DNA of 64,000 nt from Moraxellaceae bacterium (lineage in GTDB: Bacteria; Pseudomonadota; Gammaproteobacteria; Pseudomonadales; Moraxellaceae), in NCBI GenBank assembly GCA_030646295.1, contig JAUSND010000016.1, positions 186,001 to 250,000 on the forward strand, written 5' to 3'. How positions within the stretch are numbered: position 1 is the stretch's first letter; every line of letters begins with the position of its first letter. Below the pieces are notes generated by a model. The model did no database searches. It was not told the DNA's origin and saw nothing but the letters and a program-made list of their open reading frames with translations. The translations under genes were made by a program, and so were the position numbers. Below, piece by piece: positions 16,052 to 26,770 of this stretch.

Positions 16052-17380
16052 ATGATCAAGCTCAAGCGCGGTCTGGACCTGCCCATTTCCGGGCAGCCGT
16101 CGCAGGCCATCAGCGAGGGACCGGCCATTCGCACGGTTGCACTCGTGGGCGCCGATTACCCCGGGATGCAGCCAACCATGAAGGTGGCCGAAGGCGACCG
16201 TGTGGTGCTCGGGCAGCCGCTCTTTGCCGACAAGAAAAGCCATGCAGTGCTCTTTACGGCACCGGCCACGGGCCGTGTACGTGCCATCAATCGTGGTGCC
16301 CGCCGTGTCTTCCAGTCGCTGGTCATTGATGTGGAAGAGGGCAGCACCGAGTCTGTTTCCTTCACCGCCTATGCGGATCTTTCGGCGCTGACGGCAGATC
16401 AGGTGCAGGAACAGTTGCTGGCCTCCGGCTTGTGGACGGCGCTGCGGACGCGTCCGTTCAGCAAGATTCCGGTCCCCGGCACACAGCCGCGCTCCATTTT
16501 TGTGAACGCGATGGATACCAATCCGCTGGCGGCCAATCCGGAGCTGGTCATCCTGTCATCGCAAAAGGCCTTCAACGATGGCCTTGCCGTGCTGCAGAAG
16601 CTGGCGCCGAAGGTGTTTGTCTGCAAGGCCGCAGGTGCCAACTTCCAGACGGGTAATCTGACAGCCAATGAATTTGCCGGCCCGCATCCGGCCGGACTGG
16701 TCGGCACCCATATCCACTTTCTGGACCCGGTCTCGGCCACGCGCACGGTATGGCATCTGAACTATCAGGATGTCATTGCCATCGGCACGTTGTTCACCAC
16801 GGGCCAGATCGATGCCAATCGCGTGATCTCCGTTGCCGGCCCGCAGGTAAAAAGCCCGCGTCTGGTACGTACCCGCGTGGGTGCTGCACTTTCCAACCTC
16901 ACGGATGGCGAAGTGAACGGCACGGACAACCGTGTGATTTCCGGTTCTGTGCTGTCCGGTCGCACCGGTACAGGGGTAGAGGCGTATCTGGGTCGCTATC
17001 ACCTGCAGGTATCGGTACTGGCCGAAGGCCGCGAGCGCGAATTCGTGCATTACATGCGTCTGGGCCTGAACCGGCATTCGGTGTTTGCCGTGTATGCCGG
17101 CAAGTTTTTCCGCAAGCTGTTCCCCATGACCACCAGCAGCAATGGCAGTCCGCGCGCCATGGTGCCGGTAGGTACCTATGAGGCGGTCATGCCGCTGGAC
17201 ATCCTGCCCACGCAGTTGCTGCGCTACCTGATCGTGAATGACAGCGACATGGCCCAGGCGCTGGGTGCGCTGGAGCTGGATGAAGAAGATCTGGGTCTGT
17301 GCACCTATGTGTGCCCGGGCAAGTATGAATACGGTCCCATCCTGCGTGATGTGCTGACCAGCATAGAAGTGGAGGGCTGA
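16052..17380 (+). CDS. nqrA: Na+-translocating NADH:quinone reductase subunit A
   Basis: A 442-aa peripheral subunit of the sodium-pumping respiratory complex. [16 protein letters not shown] at the start, and the C-terminal [33 protein letters not shown], are diagnostic of NqrA. ATG 16052 is used because the NqrA family begins with [11 protein letters not shown]. It is the first gene of nqrABCDEF-apbE-nqrM, all on one strand with gaps of 15 bp or less inside nqrA-F. About 220 bp lies upstream; I found no convincing sigma-70 boxes there. Confidence 0.96.
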   Translation: MIKLKRGLDLPISGQPSQAISEGPAIRTVALVGADYPGMQPTMKVAEGDRVVLGQPLFADKKSHAVLFTAPATGRVRAINRGARRVFQSLVIDVEEGSTESVSFTAYADLSALTADQVQEQLLASGLWTALRTRPFSKIPVPGTQPRSIFVNAMDTNPLAANPELVILSSQKAFNDGLAVLQKLAPKVFVCKAAGANFQTGNLTANEFAGPHPAGLVGTHIHFLDPVSATRTVWHLNYQDVIAIGTLFTTGQIDANRVISVAGPQVKSPRLVRTRVGAALSNLTDGEVNGTDNRVISGSVLSGRTGTGVEAYLGRYHLQVSVLAEGREREFVHYMRLGLNRHSVFAVYAGKFFRKLFPMTTSSNGSPRAMVPVGTYEAVMPLDILPTQLLRYLIVNDSDMAQALGALELDEEDLGLCTYVCPGKYEYGPILRDVLTSIEVEG

Positions 17381-17382
17381 GC

Positions 17383-18657
17383 ATGACCAAGTGGATGCGA
17401 AAGCAGCTCGACAACATGGCGCCGCACTTCAACAAGGGCGGCAAGCATGAAAAGTGGTTTGCGCTGTACGAGGCGGTGGATACCTTCCTGTACAGCCCGC
17501 CATCGGTAACGCATGCCGGTTCGCACGTGCGTGATTCGATTGATCTCAAGCGCATCATGACCATGGTGTGGATGTTCACCTTCCCGGCCATGTTCTTTGG
17601 CATGTGGAATGTGGGCCATCAGGCACTGACCGCGTTGCAGCTGGCAGCGGCCAAGGGTGTCACCCCGGACATGGCGCTGGATGGCTGGCGTTACTGGGTG
17701 GTGAGTACGCTGGGTGGTTTTGATGCCGGCAACCTGTGGGCCTGCTTTCTGTATGGCGCCACCTTCTTTGTGCCGGTGTATGCGGTGACGTTCATCGTGG
17801 GCGGCTTCTGGGAAGTGCTGTTTGCCATGAAGCGCGGCCATGAAGTGAATGAAGGTTTCTTTGTGACCTCGGTGCTGTTTGCACTGGTGTGTCCGCCTTC
17901 CATTCCGCTGTGGCAGGTAGCACTGGGCATCACCTTTGGTGTGGTGATTGCCAAGGAAGTCTTTGGTGGTACCGGCAAGAATTTCGTGAACCCGGCGCTG
18001 GCTGGCCGTGCCTTCCTGTTCTTTGCCTACCCGGCGTACATGTCGGGCGATACCGTGTGGACAGCAATTGATCCGCAGGTATGGAAGCAGGGCATTGATG
18101 GTTTCTCCGGCGCTACCGCTCTGGGTCAGGCCAAGCTGGAAGGTCTGGGCCACATGATGCATGTGACGGCATCGGGCCTGAGCCCGCTGACCTGGTGGGA
18201 TGCCTTCATTGGCTTTGAGGCGGGCTCCATGGGTGAAGTGTCCACACTTGCCATCCTGATTGGTGCTGTCGGCCTGCTGGTCATGCGCATTGCCTCGTGG
18301 CGCATCATGGCCGGCACCATGGTCGGCATGATCGCCATCTCCACACTGTTCAACGCCATTGGCTCTGACACCAACCCGATGTTTGCGGTGCCCTGGTACT
18401 GGCACCTGGTGCTGGGCGGTTTTGCCTTCGGTCTTGTCTTCATGACAACCGATCCGGTGTCCGCGGCCATGACCAATGCCGGTCGCTGGATTTTCGGCAT
18501 GGTCATCGGCGCGATGGTGGTGATGATCCGTGTGGTCAATCCCGCATATCCCGAAGGCATGATGCTGGCCATCCTGTTTGGCAATCTCTGTGCCCCGCTG
18601 ATCGATTATTTCGTGATGCAGGCGAACATCAAGCGGAGGGCATTGCGCAATGTCTGA
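17383..18657 (+). CDS. nqrB: Na+-translocating NADH:quinone reductase subunit B
   Basis: A 424-aa integral membrane subunit with about ten hydrophobic helices. [10 protein letters not shown] contains the SGAT flavinylation site, with Thr245 expected to carry FMN by a phosphoester bond. [22 protein letters not shown] and the C-terminal [26 protein letters not shown] are typical. It belongs to the RnfD/NqrB family and carries sodium and electrons through the membrane. It begins 2 bp after nqrA and overlaps nqrC by 8 bp. The FMN would be attached by the ApbE encoded downstream. Confidence 0.97.
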   Translation: MTKWMRKQLDNMAPHFNKGGKHEKWFALYEAVDTFLYSPPSVTHAGSHVRDSIDLKRIMTMVWMFTFPAMFFGMWNVGHQALTALQLAAAKGVTPDMALDGWRYWVVSTLGGFDAGNLWACFLYGATFFVPVYAVTFIVGGFWEVLFAMKRGHEVNEGFFVTSVLFALVCPPSIPLWQVALGITFGVVIAKEVFGGTGKNFVNPALAGRAFLFFAYPAYMSGDTVWTAIDPQVWKQGIDGFSGATALGQAKLEGLGHMMHVTASGLSPLTWWDAFIGFEAGSMGEVSTLAILIGAVGLLVMRIASWRIMAGTMVGMIAISTLFNAIGSDTNPMFAVPWYWHLVLGGFAFGLVFMTTDPVSAAMTNAGRWIFGMVIGAMVVMIRVVNPAYPEGMMLAILFGNLCAPLIDYFVMQANIKRRALRNV

Positions 18658-19435
18658 AGAATCCACCAAGAAAACAGTAATCGTGGCCACGGTGCTTTCC
18701 GTGGTCTGCTCGATTGCGCTCGCGGCTGCCGTTACCTTGCTCAAGCCTATCCAGACCGAGAACAAGGAACTGGAAAAGCAGCGCAAGATTCTGGCGGCGG
18801 CCGGACTGCTGGAAGAAGGCAAGGGCAGCAAGGCCGAGGTGAACAAGCTGTTCGAAGGGCTTGAACGCTTCATCGTGACCATGGACAGCGGCGACTTCCG
18901 TAAGGTCGACCTGAATGACAGGTTTGATCAGCGCAAGGCCACGAAAGATCCAAAGCGCAGCATTGCGCTGACAGAGGAGCAGGACATCGCCCAGATCAGG
19001 CGTCGTGCCAATGAGGCCGATGTGTATGTGGTGCGCGGTGCCGACGGCAAGGCACAGAAACTGGTGTTGCCGATTTCCGGTTACGGGCTGTGGTCAACGC
19101 TGTATGGCTATCTGGTGGTGAACAGCGATGGCAATACGGTGGGCGGCATTACCTTCACCGAGCATGGCGAAACCCCGGGCCTTGGCGGTGAGGTGGACAA
19201 CCCGAAGTGGAAGGCACTGTGGCCGGGCAAGCAGCTTTACAACGCCGAACAGAAGGCGACCATTCATCTGATCAAGGGCAATGTTGATCCTGCCCGTCCG
19301 GATGCAGTGCATCAGGTGGATGGCTTGTCGGGCGCTACGCTCACCAGCAACGGTGTAACTCATCTCGTCCAGTTCTGGGCCGGCGACATGGGTTTCCAGA
19401 AATTCCTTGGCAAGGTTCGTGAGGGGGGCATCTGA
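18650..19435 (+). CDS. nqrC: Na+-translocating NADH:quinone reductase subunit C
   Basis: A 261-aa subunit with one N-terminal TM helix ([20 protein letters not shown], residues ~9-28) and a periplasmic FMN-binding domain. [13 protein letters not shown] carries the second covalent FMN site (Thr230). [16 protein letters not shown] and [14 protein letters not shown] are conserved family segments. The ATG overlaps the end of nqrB, indicating translational coupling. Confidence 0.97.
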   Translation: MSEESTKKTVIVATVLSVVCSIALAAAVTLLKPIQTENKELEKQRKILAAAGLLEEGKGSKAEVNKLFEGLERFIVTMDSGDFRKVDLNDRFDQRKATKDPKRSIALTEEQDIAQIRRRANEADVYVVRGADGKAQKLVLPISGYGLWSTLYGYLVVNSDGNTVGGITFTEHGETPGLGGEVDNPKWKALWPGKQLYNAEQKATIHLIKGNVDPARPDAVHQVDGLSGATLTSNGVTHLVQFWAGDMGFQKFLGKVREGGI

Positions 19436-19436
19436 C

Positions 19437-20111
19437 ATGTCGACTCCGGAAATCAGTACAAAAGAGGTCCTGCTCGGACCAATCTTTAATACCAATCCCG
19501 TGATCTTTCAGGTGCTGGGCATTTGCTCGGCGCTGGCGGTGACGAGCAACCTGAAAACCGCACTGGCCATGTCCATTGGCCTGACGCTGGTGACGGCGTT
19601 CTCCAATTATTTCATCAGTCTCATCCGCAACTTCATCCCCAACTCCATCCGCATCATTGTGCAGATGGTGGTGGTGTCCACGCTGGTGATTGTGGTGGAC
19701 CAGTTGCTGCAGGCCTTTGTGCCGGCCATTGCCAAGCAGATGTCGGTGTTTGTGGGCCTGATCATCACCAACTGCATCGTGATGGGGCGTCTGGAAGCTT
19801 TTGCCATGAAAAACCCGCCGATGATCTCCTTCTGGGACGGTATCGGTAACGGTCTGGGTTACTCGGCGCTGCTGGTCCTGCTGGCACTCTTCCGTGAGCT
19901 GTTCGGTTCTGGCACCTGGCTGGGCTTTACCATCCTGCCAACGGTGAACAACGGTGGCTGGTATGTGCCGAACGGTTTGCTGCTGCTGCCGCCGTCGGCA
20001 TTTTTCCTGATTGGCCTGGTGATCTGGGGTCTGCGTTCGTGGAAGCCCGAACAGCAGGAATCGACCGAATTCAAGATTGCGCCGAACTCCAAAGCGCAAG
20101 CAGAACACTGA
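19437..20111 (+). CDS. nqrD: Na+-translocating NADH:quinone reductase subunit D
   Basis: A 224-aa integral membrane subunit of the RnfE/NqrD family with about six TM helices ([58 protein letters not shown]). With NqrE it coordinates an intramembrane Fe-S centre; the Cys in [10 protein letters not shown] is the expected ligand region. ATG 19437 follows the nqrC stop by one base; a longer in-frame start inside nqrC is rejected. Confidence 0.97.
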   Translation: MSTPEISTKEVLLGPIFNTNPVIFQVLGICSALAVTSNLKTALAMSIGLTLVTAFSNYFISLIRNFIPNSIRIIVQMVVVSTLVIVVDQLLQAFVPAIAKQMSVFVGLIITNCIVMGRLEAFAMKNPPMISFWDGIGNGLGYSALLVLLALFRELFGSGTWLGFTILPTVNNGGWYVPNGLLLLPPSAFFLIGLVIWGLRSWKPEQQESTEFKIAPNSKAQAEH

Positions 20112-20126
20112 CAGGGGATCGCATTC

Positions 20127-20744
20127 ATGGAGCATTACCTCAGTCTGTTTGTTAAGTCCGTGTTCATCGAGAACATGGCGCTGTCGTTCTTTCTTGGCAT
20201 GTGTACTTTTCTGGCTATCTCGAAAAAGATCGAGACCGCCATTTCGCTGGGCATTGCCGTGGTGTTTGTGCAGGCCATCACCGTGCCGGTGAACAACCTG
20301 CTCTGGCAGTACCTGTTGAAGGAAGGCGCGCTTTCCTGGACCGGCATGGAGGGTGTTGGCGAGGTTGACCTCAGCTTTCTGTCGCTGCTGACCTACATCT
20401 GCGCGATTGCCGCGCTGGTGCAGGTAATGGAAATGGCCTGTGACAAGTACATGCCGGCGCTCTACAACGCCCTGGGTATTTACCTGCCCCTGATCACCGT
20501 GAACTGTGCGGTGCTGGGTGGTGCCCTGTTCATGCAGCAGCGCGACTACAACTTTCCCGAAAGTGTGGTGTATGGCGTTGGCTCCGGCTTTTCGTGGGCA
20601 CTGGCCATTGTGCTGCTGGCCGCCGTGCGTGAAAAAATGAAATACAGCGATGTGCCGCCCGCCCTGCAGGGCCTTGGCATTACATTCATTTCGGCCGGCC
20701 TCATGGCGCTCGGCTTCATGTCGTTTTCCGGCGTGCAGCTGTAA
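20127..20744 (+). CDS. nqrE: Na+-translocating NADH:quinone reductase subunit E
   Basis: A 205-aa integral membrane subunit of the RnfA/NqrE family. [30 protein letters not shown] matches the family start, and [22 protein letters not shown] the conserved second half. Cys residues in MCTF and NCAVLGG match the Fe-S ligands shared with NqrD. It lies 15 bp after nqrD. Confidence 0.97.
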   Translation: MEHYLSLFVKSVFIENMALSFFLGMCTFLAISKKIETAISLGIAVVFVQAITVPVNNLLWQYLLKEGALSWTGMEGVGEVDLSFLSLLTYICAIAALVQVMEMACDKYMPALYNALGIYLPLITVNCAVLGGALFMQQRDYNFPESVVYGVGSGFSWALAIVLLAAVREKMKYSDVPPALQGLGITFISAGLMALGFMSFSGVQL

Positions 20745-20756
20745 GGAGTCCTGTCC

Positions 20757-21995
20757 ATGTCCGAACAAGCAGTAATTATCCTGTCGATGGTGATGTTTAC
20801 CGGCATTGTGCTGGTGCTGGTGGCATTCATTCTGGCCGCGCGCTCAAAGCTGGTGTCGGCCGGCACCGTGAGCATTGATATCAATCACGATCCGGAAAAG
20901 CGGATCGAGGTCAGCTCGGGTGGCAAGCTGTTGCAAACCCTGGCAGACCGCAAGATTTTCCTGTCGTCTGCCTGTGGCGGTGGTGGTACCTGTGGCCAGT
21001 GCAAGGTAAAGGTGATTTCCGGTGGTGGCGACATTCTGCCCACCGAAGAACCGCACTTCACCAAGCGCCAGATCAAGGAAGGCTGGCGTCTGGGTTGCCA
21101 GCTTGCCGTCAAGCAGGACCTGGCGCTGGATCTGCCGGAAGAATTCTTTGGCGTGAAGCAGTGGGAGTGCGAGGTTGTTTCCAACAACAACGTGGCCACG
21201 TTCATCAAGGAGCTGGTGCTCAAACTGCCGGAAGGCGAGAGCGTGAACTTTCGTGCGGGCGGTTATGTGCAGCTGGAGGCCCCGGCCTACGATGTTGCTT
21301 ACAGTGACTTCGACATTCCTGACGAATACCGTGGTGACTGGGAACGCTTCAAGCTGTTTGACGTAAAGGCAAAGTTTGACGATCCCACCATCCGTGCCTA
21401 TTCCATGGCCAACTACCCGGATGAAAAGGGCCTGCTCAAGTTCAATATCCGTATTGCGACGCCACCGCTCAAGCAACTGCACGACATTCCGGCCGGGCGC
21501 ATGTCGTCCTGGGTGTTCTCGCGCAAGCCGGGCGACAAGGTGAAAGTGTTTGGTCCGTTTGGTGATTTCTTTGCCCGCGAAACCAATGCCGAGATGGTGT
21601 TTATTGGTGGTGGTGCGGGCATGGCACCCATGCGTTCCCATCTGTTTGACCAGCTCAAGCGTCTGGGCTCCAAACGCAAGATCACGTTCTGGTACGGTGC
21701 GCGTTCGCTGCGTGAAGCCTTTTATACCGACGAGTTTGATCAGCTGGCCAGGGAAAACCCGAACTTTGTCTGGCATCTGGCGCTGTCCGAACCGCAGCCG
21801 GAAGACAACTGGAAAGGCTATACCGGCTTCATCCATAACGTGCTGTACGAGAACTACCTCAAGGATCATCACGCGCCCGAAGATTGCGAGTTCTACATGT
21901 GCGGGCCACCCATGATGAACTCTGCCGTGATCCGGATGCTGGAAGATCTGGGTGTGGACCGTGAGAACATCCTGCTTGATGACTTTGGCGGTTAA
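20757..21995 (+). CDS. nqrF: Na+-translocating NADH:quinone reductase subunit F
   Basis: A 412-aa NADH-oxidising subunit. N-terminal TM anchor (~6-26), then a 2Fe-2S ferredoxin domain with Cys73, Cys79, Cys82 and Cys114 ([12 protein letters not shown] ... GCQ), an FAD domain (RAYSMANYP) and an NADH-binding domain ([24 protein letters not shown]). The C-terminal DDFGG is typical. It passes electrons from NADH via FAD and 2Fe-2S into the complex. It is the last structural gene; a hairpin and a small repeat separate it from apbE. Confidence 0.97.
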   Translation: MSEQAVIILSMVMFTGIVLVLVAFILAARSKLVSAGTVSIDINHDPEKRIEVSSGGKLLQTLADRKIFLSSACGGGGTCGQCKVKVISGGGDILPTEEPHFTKRQIKEGWRLGCQLAVKQDLALDLPEEFFGVKQWECEVVSNNNVATFIKELVLKLPEGESVNFRAGGYVQLEAPAYDVAYSDFDIPDEYRGDWERFKLFDVKAKFDDPTIRAYSMANYPDEKGLLKFNIRIATPPLKQLHDIPAGRMSSWVFSRKPGDKVKVFGPFGDFFARETNAEMVFIGGGAGMAPMRSHLFDQLKRLGSKRKITFWYGARSLREAFYTDEFDQLARENPNFVWHLALSEPQPEDNWKGYTGFIHNVLYENYLKDHHAPEDCEFYMCGPPMMNSAVIRMLEDLGVDRENILLDDFGG

Positions 21996-22031
21996 GCCGC
22001 AACTGGCACGATAATCAGGAAAGCGGGTAAA

Positions 22032-22064
22032 CAAGAACCAAACAATCAAGAACCAAACAATCAA
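22032..22064. repeat. Tandem 15-bp repeat between nqrF and apbE
   Basis: CAAGAACCAAACAAT occurs twice head to tail and is followed by CAA. The spacer is otherwise A-rich. No function is evident. Confidence 0.7.
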
Positions 22065-22095
22065 TAGCCGTACCGTCAAGAATCGCACAGTGAAA

Positions 22096-22124
22096 ACAGG
22101 AGTGGTGACAGTCACCACTCCTGT
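22096..22124 (+). terminator. Hairpin between nqrF and apbE
   Basis: ACAGGAGTGGTGA and TCACCACTCCTGT pair perfectly over CAG (13-bp stem). No T-run follows (CTGATCAGG), so partial termination or transcript processing between nqrF and apbE is as likely as full termination. Confidence 0.5.
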
Positions 22125-22140
22125 CTGATCAGGATGTTGT

Positions 22141-23163
22141 ATGTTCCGTTATGTATGTCTTGTACTGACCAGCCTGCTGTTTGCAGGCTGTTCTGTTTCT
22201 GAAGCGCCAAAAGACCCTGTCACCATGACAGGTGTGGCGTTTCACAGCATGCCGTGGATGGTCAAGGTATCGGCATTGCCCGCCGGCACAGATGCGGTGG
22301 CCACGCAGGCAGCCTTGCAGAAAATCCTGGATGACACCAATGCGGTGCTCTCGACCTATCAGCCCGATACCGAGCTGATGCGTTTCAATCGTGCGCCGGT
22401 GGAGCAGTGGGTGACGGTATCGCCCATGTTATTGCGGGCAGTGGAGACGGCGGTTGGTGTGAGTGCAATGACAGAGGGCACCTACGACATTACGGTGGGT
22501 CCTCTGGTAAATCTGTGGGGCTTTGGCCCGCAGGCAGTACCGGAGAGCACGCCGGATGCAGCACAGATTGCCGCTGCACGTGCCCGTATCGGCTGGCAGC
22601 ACATCGGCATTGACCGCAGCAAGAGTGCACTGATGCGCAAGGCCGATATCCAGCTGGACCTGTCATCCGTGGGTGAGGGCGTGGCCGTGGATGCGCTGAC
22701 CGCCTATCTGCAGTCACGCAGCATCACGGATTACATGGTGAGTGTGGCCGGGTGTACCCGTGTGAGCGGCAACAGGCCGGATGGCTTGCACTGGGTGATT
22801 GCCATTGAGGAGCCCGATGGCAGCGGCAGGCCACGACAAATACTGGCGCTCACGCAGCAGGCCGTTTCCAGCTCGGGCTCGTACCGCAATTATCACGAGA
22901 TTGACGGCAAGCGTTACTCGCACACGATAGACCCGGCCACGGGCGCTCCCATCACGCATCACGGGGTATCGGTGAGCGTGATTGCACCGGACGGCAACAA
23001 CACGCGTGCCGATGCGCTGGCCACGGCCTTCAATGTGCTGGGCCCGGATCGTGGTCTGGTGCTGGCGGAGCGTGAAAAGCTGGCGGTGTACTATATCGAG
23101 CATACGGACGAAGGGACTCGCGTTCGCTACACTCAGGCCATGAAGGCCTGGTTGCCTGAATAA
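22141..23163 (+). CDS. apbE: FAD:protein FMN transferase (ApbE)
   Basis: A 340-aa periplasmic lipoprotein (lipobox LFAGC, Cys17) that attaches FMN to Thr of NqrB and NqrC. YDITVGPLVNLWGFGP, LDLSSVGEGVAVDAL and the C-terminal YSHTIDPATGAPITH are standard ApbE motifs. The usual KG in the DLSGIAKG segment is replaced by VGEG. Metal-binding residues near ADALATAFNVLG are present. It lies downstream of nqrF, where its substrates are made. Confidence 0.95.
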   Translation: MFRYVCLVLTSLLFAGCSVSEAPKDPVTMTGVAFHSMPWMVKVSALPAGTDAVATQAALQKILDDTNAVLSTYQPDTELMRFNRAPVEQWVTVSPMLLRAVETAVGVSAMTEGTYDITVGPLVNLWGFGPQAVPESTPDAAQIAAARARIGWQHIGIDRSKSALMRKADIQLDLSSVGEGVAVDALTAYLQSRSITDYMVSVAGCTRVSGNRPDGLHWVIAIEEPDGSGRPRQILALTQQAVSSSGSYRNYHEIDGKRYSHTIDPATGAPITHHGVSVSVIAPDGNNTRADALATAFNVLGPDRGLVLAEREKLAVYYIEHTDEGTRVRYTQAMKAWLPE

Positions 23164-23176
23164 CCGGAAGACACTG

Positions 23177-23464
23177 ATGCTGACAACGTTCCTGATCTCG
23201 CTGGTGGCCATCTTGCTGGTGATCATCCTGATGGCCGTAGGTGTGATGGCCGGGCGCGAACCGATCAAGGGTTCTTGCGGTGGTCTTAACAAACTGGGCC
23301 TGCGTGACGGCGATTGTCCGGTGTGCGGTGGCAATCCCGCGAAGTGTGACAGCCAGACGGATAACCAGACTGGCAGTCAGGCAGACAGTCAGGTAATGAA
23401 GGGTGATACTGGAAATGGCGGGCAGGTGTCACTGGCGCGTGATGCCATGAAAAAGCCGGAGTAA
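23177..23464 (+). CDS. nqrM: Na+-NQR maturation protein NqrM
   Basis: A 95-aa protein with one TM helix (residues 3-25) and then SCGGLNKLGLRDGDCPVCGG, the Cys motif of NqrM (DUF539), needed to deliver iron to the NqrD/E centre. The C-terminal ~40 residues are a Gln/Ser/Asp-rich tail (SQTDNQTGSQADSQ) longer than usual. It begins 13 bp after apbE. Confidence 0.93.
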   Translation: MLTTFLISLVAILLVIILMAVGVMAGREPIKGSCGGLNKLGLRDGDCPVCGGNPAKCDSQTDNQTGSQADSQVMKGDTGNGGQVSLARDAMKKPE

Positions 23465-23498
23465 CCCTTTTGCCGGTCCGCTATTGCTGGAGAGGATG

Positions 23499-24761
23499 AT
23501 GGAAGTATTTGCGTCGCTTGCACTGGCGCTGGCCGTGGGCCTGATCATCGGTCTTGAGCGCGGCTTTGCCATTCGCGACATTCCGGCAGACTCCCACATT
23601 CTGGGGGTGCGCGCCTTTGTGCTGATCGGCCTGATGGGGGGCGTTTGTGCCGAGCTGGCGGCGGCACTGGGTGGCCTGCTGTTTGCAGTGGCCCTGCTGG
23701 TGCTGGCGGCCCTGCTGGTGAGTGCGCATTATCTGGAAACCCAGCGTGATCAGGATCTGGATATCACGCCGCTTATTTCCGCACTGGTCACGTTTCTGCT
23801 GGGTGGTCTGGTGACGCGTCCGGGTATGGCGGGTGTTGCTGCGGCCGGGGCGGTGATCACTGCCGGTGTGCTCAACCTGCGTGGTTTTTTTCGAACCGGT
23901 ATCAATGCCCTGACGCCCAAGGAAGTGGAAGCGGGCCTGTGGCTGTTGCTGATTTCGGTCGTGGCACTGCCGATTCTGCCGGATCATGGCTACGGCCCCT
24001 GGCAGGCGCTTAATCCTCATCGTATCTGGTGGATGGTGGTGCTGATCGCCTCCATGTCGTTTGCCGGCTATTTTGCGGTGCGTCTGGCCGGTGCCCGGCG
24101 TGGCCTGATGCTGACGGGTCTGCTGGCCGGACTGGTGTCGTCGACCGCTTTGACCATGACGTTTTCCCGTCTTGCCCGTACCGAGTCGCGGCTGGCCGAT
24201 TTGCTGGCCGCAGGCATTCTGGTGGCGTGTGGCACCATGTTCCTGCGCGTGCTTGTGGAAGTCAGCGCCGTGCATCCGGCGTTGTTGCCTGATCTGGTAC
24301 CGGCGGTGCTGGTCATGGCGGGCATCACTTATGCGGCGGCGGCGTGGCACTGGTTTCGTCAGAGCGAGTCCAGTGCCGTGGTGCTGCCGGAGGCATCCGC
24401 CAACCCGCTGCAGTTGCGTACGGCGTTGCAGTTTGGTGGCCTGTTGGCCCTGATCATGCTGGCCGCCGCCGCAGCCAGCGAATGGCTGGGTGATGCCGGT
24501 ATCTACATGCTGGCTGCGGTGTCCGGCATCAACGATGTGGATGCCATTACGCTGTCGGTAGCCAATCTGGCCCGTAACGGTCTGAGTGATATTGTGGCGG
24601 CCAATGCCATTGCCCTGGCAGCAGCAGTGAACACCATCGTGAAGGGTGGGCTTGCCGTGTCACTGGGTGGCCGTGTGCTGCTGACGCGGGTGCTGTTGCC
24701 GTTGCTGCTGGCCATCTGCCTGGGCGCGCTTGTGCTTTTGCTTACGCCTGTACTGATGTGA
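23499..24761 (+). CDS. MgtC/DUF4010-family membrane protein
   Basis: About 420 aa with at least ten hydrophobic helices. The first part (LALALAVGLIIGLERGFA ... GVRAFVLIGLMGGVCA) is MgtC/SapB-like, including the GLERG motif. The second part matches DUF4010 (SGINDVDAITLSVANLARNGL). Substrate and role are unknown; related proteins are annotated as Mg2+ transport-associated or simply as membrane proteins. Start: GGAGAGG lies just before two adjacent ATGs, and the second gives better spacing. It stands between nqrM and earP on the same strand. Confidence 0.85.
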   Translation: MEVFASLALALAVGLIIGLERGFAIRDIPADSHILGVRAFVLIGLMGGVCAELAAALGGLLFAVALLVLAALLVSAHYLETQRDQDLDITPLISALVTFLLGGLVTRPGMAGVAAAGAVITAGVLNLRGFFRTGINALTPKEVEAGLWLLLISVVALPILPDHGYGPWQALNPHRIWWMVVLIASMSFAGYFAVRLAGARRGLMLTGLLAGLVSSTALTMTFSRLARTESRLADLLAAGILVACGTMFLRVLVEVSAVHPALLPDLVPAVLVMAGITYAAAAWHWFRQSESSAVVLPEASANPLQLRTALQFGGLLALIMLAAAAASEWLGDAGIYMLAAVSGINDVDAITLSVANLARNGLSDIVAANAIALAAAVNTIVKGGLAVSLGGRVLLTRVLLPLLLAICLGALVLLLTPVLM

Positions 24762-24788
24762 TTTTTCCCCGTGATGGCTTTTCGTGAT

Positions 24789-24829
24789 GGTTCTCCTGTG
24801 AAGGTTTTTCCGTGAAGGTTCTCCTGTGA
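24789..24829 (+). repeat. 13-bp direct repeat at the earP start site
   Basis: GGTTCTCCTGTGA occurs at 24789-24801 and again at 24817-24829, a 28-bp period. The second copy contains the GTG start of earP. The two copies are not in the same reading frame. Confidence 0.65.
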
Positions 24830-25962
24830 CAGTTCGCGCCGACATTTTCTGCAAGGTCATCGACAACTTTGGTGACCTTGGCGTGTGCTGGCGTTTTGCG
24901 CGCCAGTTGCACCAGGAGCATGCGGTCGACGTCACGCTGTGGGTGGATGACCTGCACAGTTTTGCCCGTATGGCGCCCGTGCTTGATCCTGTCAGGGACG
25001 AGCAATTGCTGGAGGGTATCCGTGTGCGCTGGTGGCACAGCGGATCGGCAGCGTCGGTGCCGGGCGATCTGGTGATTGAGGGATTTGGCTGCCCCTTGCC
25101 GCACTGGTACATGCAGGCCATGGCCGCAATGCCGCGGCAGCCGGTCTGGCTCAATCTTGAGTACCTGAGTGCCGAGGACTGGGTGGAGGGCTGCCATGGC
25201 CTGCCATCGACCCATCCCCTGACGGGCCTGACCCAGTACTTCTGGTTTCCCGGCTTTACCCCGAAGACGGGTGGCCTGTTGCGTGAGGCCGATCTGCTCA
25301 CGCGGCGGGACAGGTTTCAGGCTGATGTTGCGCTGCAGACTTCGTTCTGGTCCCGGATCGGTGTACCGGATGCCCTGTCATTCGAGTCACGCGCCTCCCT
25401 GTTTGCCTACGAGACCCCTGCCATTGCCGGGTGGCTGCAGGGGCTTGCAGATGCCTCCGGGCCGGCCCTGGTGCTGGTCCCGATGGGGCGGGCACTGGCC
25501 GAGGTGGCACGCTGGGCTGGTGTCGAAGCACCAGACCCGGGAGACCGGATGCAGCGGGGGCAGGTCACGGTAGCGGTCTTGCCATTTCTTTCGCATGACG
25601 ACTATGACCTTCTGCTATGGGCCTGTGACGTCAATGTGGTGCGCGGGGAGGACTCCTTTGTGCGCGCCCAGTGGGCGGGCCGGCCCTTGCTCTGGCACAT
25701 TTACCCGCAGGAAGATGGCGCCCACTGGGCCAAGCTCGAGGCTTTCATGGGGCTGGTGGCGCCAGGTGTCGGCATGCCGGCAGCGTGGGCAGAGGCCATG
25801 CGGGCCTGGAACAGGGGCGAGGCGATGCCGTCTTTCTGGGCCGGCATAGAGGCAGTCAGGCCCGGATTTGCCCGGCCGGCACGGGCCTGGAGCGATTATT
25901 TGGCCACTCAGACAGACCTTGTCACGAGCGTGATGCGTTTTTACGCCAGTCAGGTAGAATAG
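24826..25962 (+). CDS. earP: EF-P arginine rhamnosyltransferase EarP
   Basis: A 378-aa cytosolic glycosyltransferase that adds rhamnose from dTDP-rhamnose to Arg32 of EF-P, relieving ribosome stalling at proline runs. [23 protein letters not shown] (residues 6-28) includes the catalytic Asp region. [19 protein letters not shown] and [30 protein letters not shown] are hallmark EarP blocks. The start is GTG with AAGG upstream. It lies immediately upstream of efp, the standard pairing. Confidence 0.95.
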   Translation: MTVRADIFCKVIDNFGDLGVCWRFARQLHQEHAVDVTLWVDDLHSFARMAPVLDPVRDEQLLEGIRVRWWHSGSAASVPGDLVIEGFGCPLPHWYMQAMAAMPRQPVWLNLEYLSAEDWVEGCHGLPSTHPLTGLTQYFWFPGFTPKTGGLLREADLLTRRDRFQADVALQTSFWSRIGVPDALSFESRASLFAYETPAIAGWLQGLADASGPALVLVPMGRALAEVARWAGVEAPDPGDRMQRGQVTVAVLPFLSHDDYDLLLWACDVNVVRGEDSFVRAQWAGRPLLWHIYPQEDGAHWAKLEAFMGLVAPGVGMPAAWAEAMRAWNRGEAMPSFWAGIEAVRPGFARPARAWSDYLATQTDLVTSVMRFYASQVE

Positions 25963-25999
25963 CCGCCCTCAGAACTCCCCATATCGGAACAGGCAACGC

Positions 26000-26566
26000 A
26001 TGAAAACCGCTCAGGAAATCCGCGCCGGCAACGTAATCATGGTCAACGGCAATCCCATGATCGTACTCAAGGCCGAATACAACAAATCCGGCCGTAACTC
26101 TGCCGTCGTCAAAATGAAGATGAAAAACCTGCTGACCGCACAGGCGCAGGAGTCCGTTTACAAGGCGGATGACAAGTTTGATCAGGTGGTACTTGAGCAG
26201 AAGAAGGCTACCTTCTCCTACTTCGCCGATCCGATGTACATTTTCATGGACGAAGAGTTCAACCAGTACGAAGTCGAGAAGGAAAATCTGGGCGATGCCC
26301 TGAACTACCTCGAAGACGGCATGCCGGAAGTCTGTGATGTGGTCCTGTACGAAGGCAAGGCCATCTCTGTTGAACTGCCGACCGTGGTTGTGCGTGAAGT
26401 TGCCTACACCGAACCGGCCGCCAAGGGCGACACTTCCGGCAAGGTCATGAAGACAGCTCGTCTGAACAATGGACTTGAGCTGCCGGTTGCAGCCTTCATC
26501 GAGATCGGTGAAAAGATTGAAATCGACACGCGCACTGGCGAGTTCAAGTGCCGCGCCAAGGCCTGA
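26000..26566 (+). CDS. efp: Elongation factor P (arginine type)
   Basis: A 188-aa translation factor that helps peptide-bond formation at polyproline stretches. [19 protein letters not shown] opens the KOW-like domain. The tip loop [11 protein letters not shown] carries Arg32, the residue rhamnosylated by EarP; Lys-type EF-Ps have Lys here. The C-terminal [29 protein letters not shown] is the usual OB domain end. It lies 37 bp after earP and is followed by a clear terminator. Confidence 0.97.
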   Translation: MKTAQEIRAGNVIMVNGNPMIVLKAEYNKSGRNSAVVKMKMKNLLTAQAQESVYKADDKFDQVVLEQKKATFSYFADPMYIFMDEEFNQYEVEKENLGDALNYLEDGMPEVCDVVLYEGKAISVELPTVVVREVAYTEPAAKGDTSGKVMKTARLNNGLELPVAAFIEIGEKIEIDTRTGEFKCRAKA

Positions 26567-26589
26567 TCCACGGCTCTGGTTGTTGATGT

Positions 26590-26619
26590 AAAAAACCCCG
26601 CACATTGCGGGGTTTTTTT
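26590..26619 (+). terminator. Rho-independent terminator after efp
   Basis: AAAAACCCCGCA and TGCGGGGTTTTT pair around a short loop, followed by a seven-T run. Stem, spacing and T-run are canonical. Confidence 0.9.
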
Positions 26620-26770
26620 ATGGCTGCATGGCTGGTGCTGCAAGCTGCTTCCGGATGAGTGGTGCCGCCACTGTAATGAACACGTCATGGATTTATTGGC
26701 GTGTGTTCACGTGAATGAAATCCCCGCATGTTTTCATGATCCTGCCGCAGTCACTGAAAAGGTATGGCAC

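Noticed and set aside
17305-18882. 525-codon minus-strand frame opposite nqrB
   Set aside because: Shadow of nqrB; His/Gly/Gln-rich composition typical of antisense frames in GC-rich DNA.
22032-22064. CRISPR-like repeat
   Set aside because: Only two contiguous copies of 15 bp with no spacers and no cas genes.
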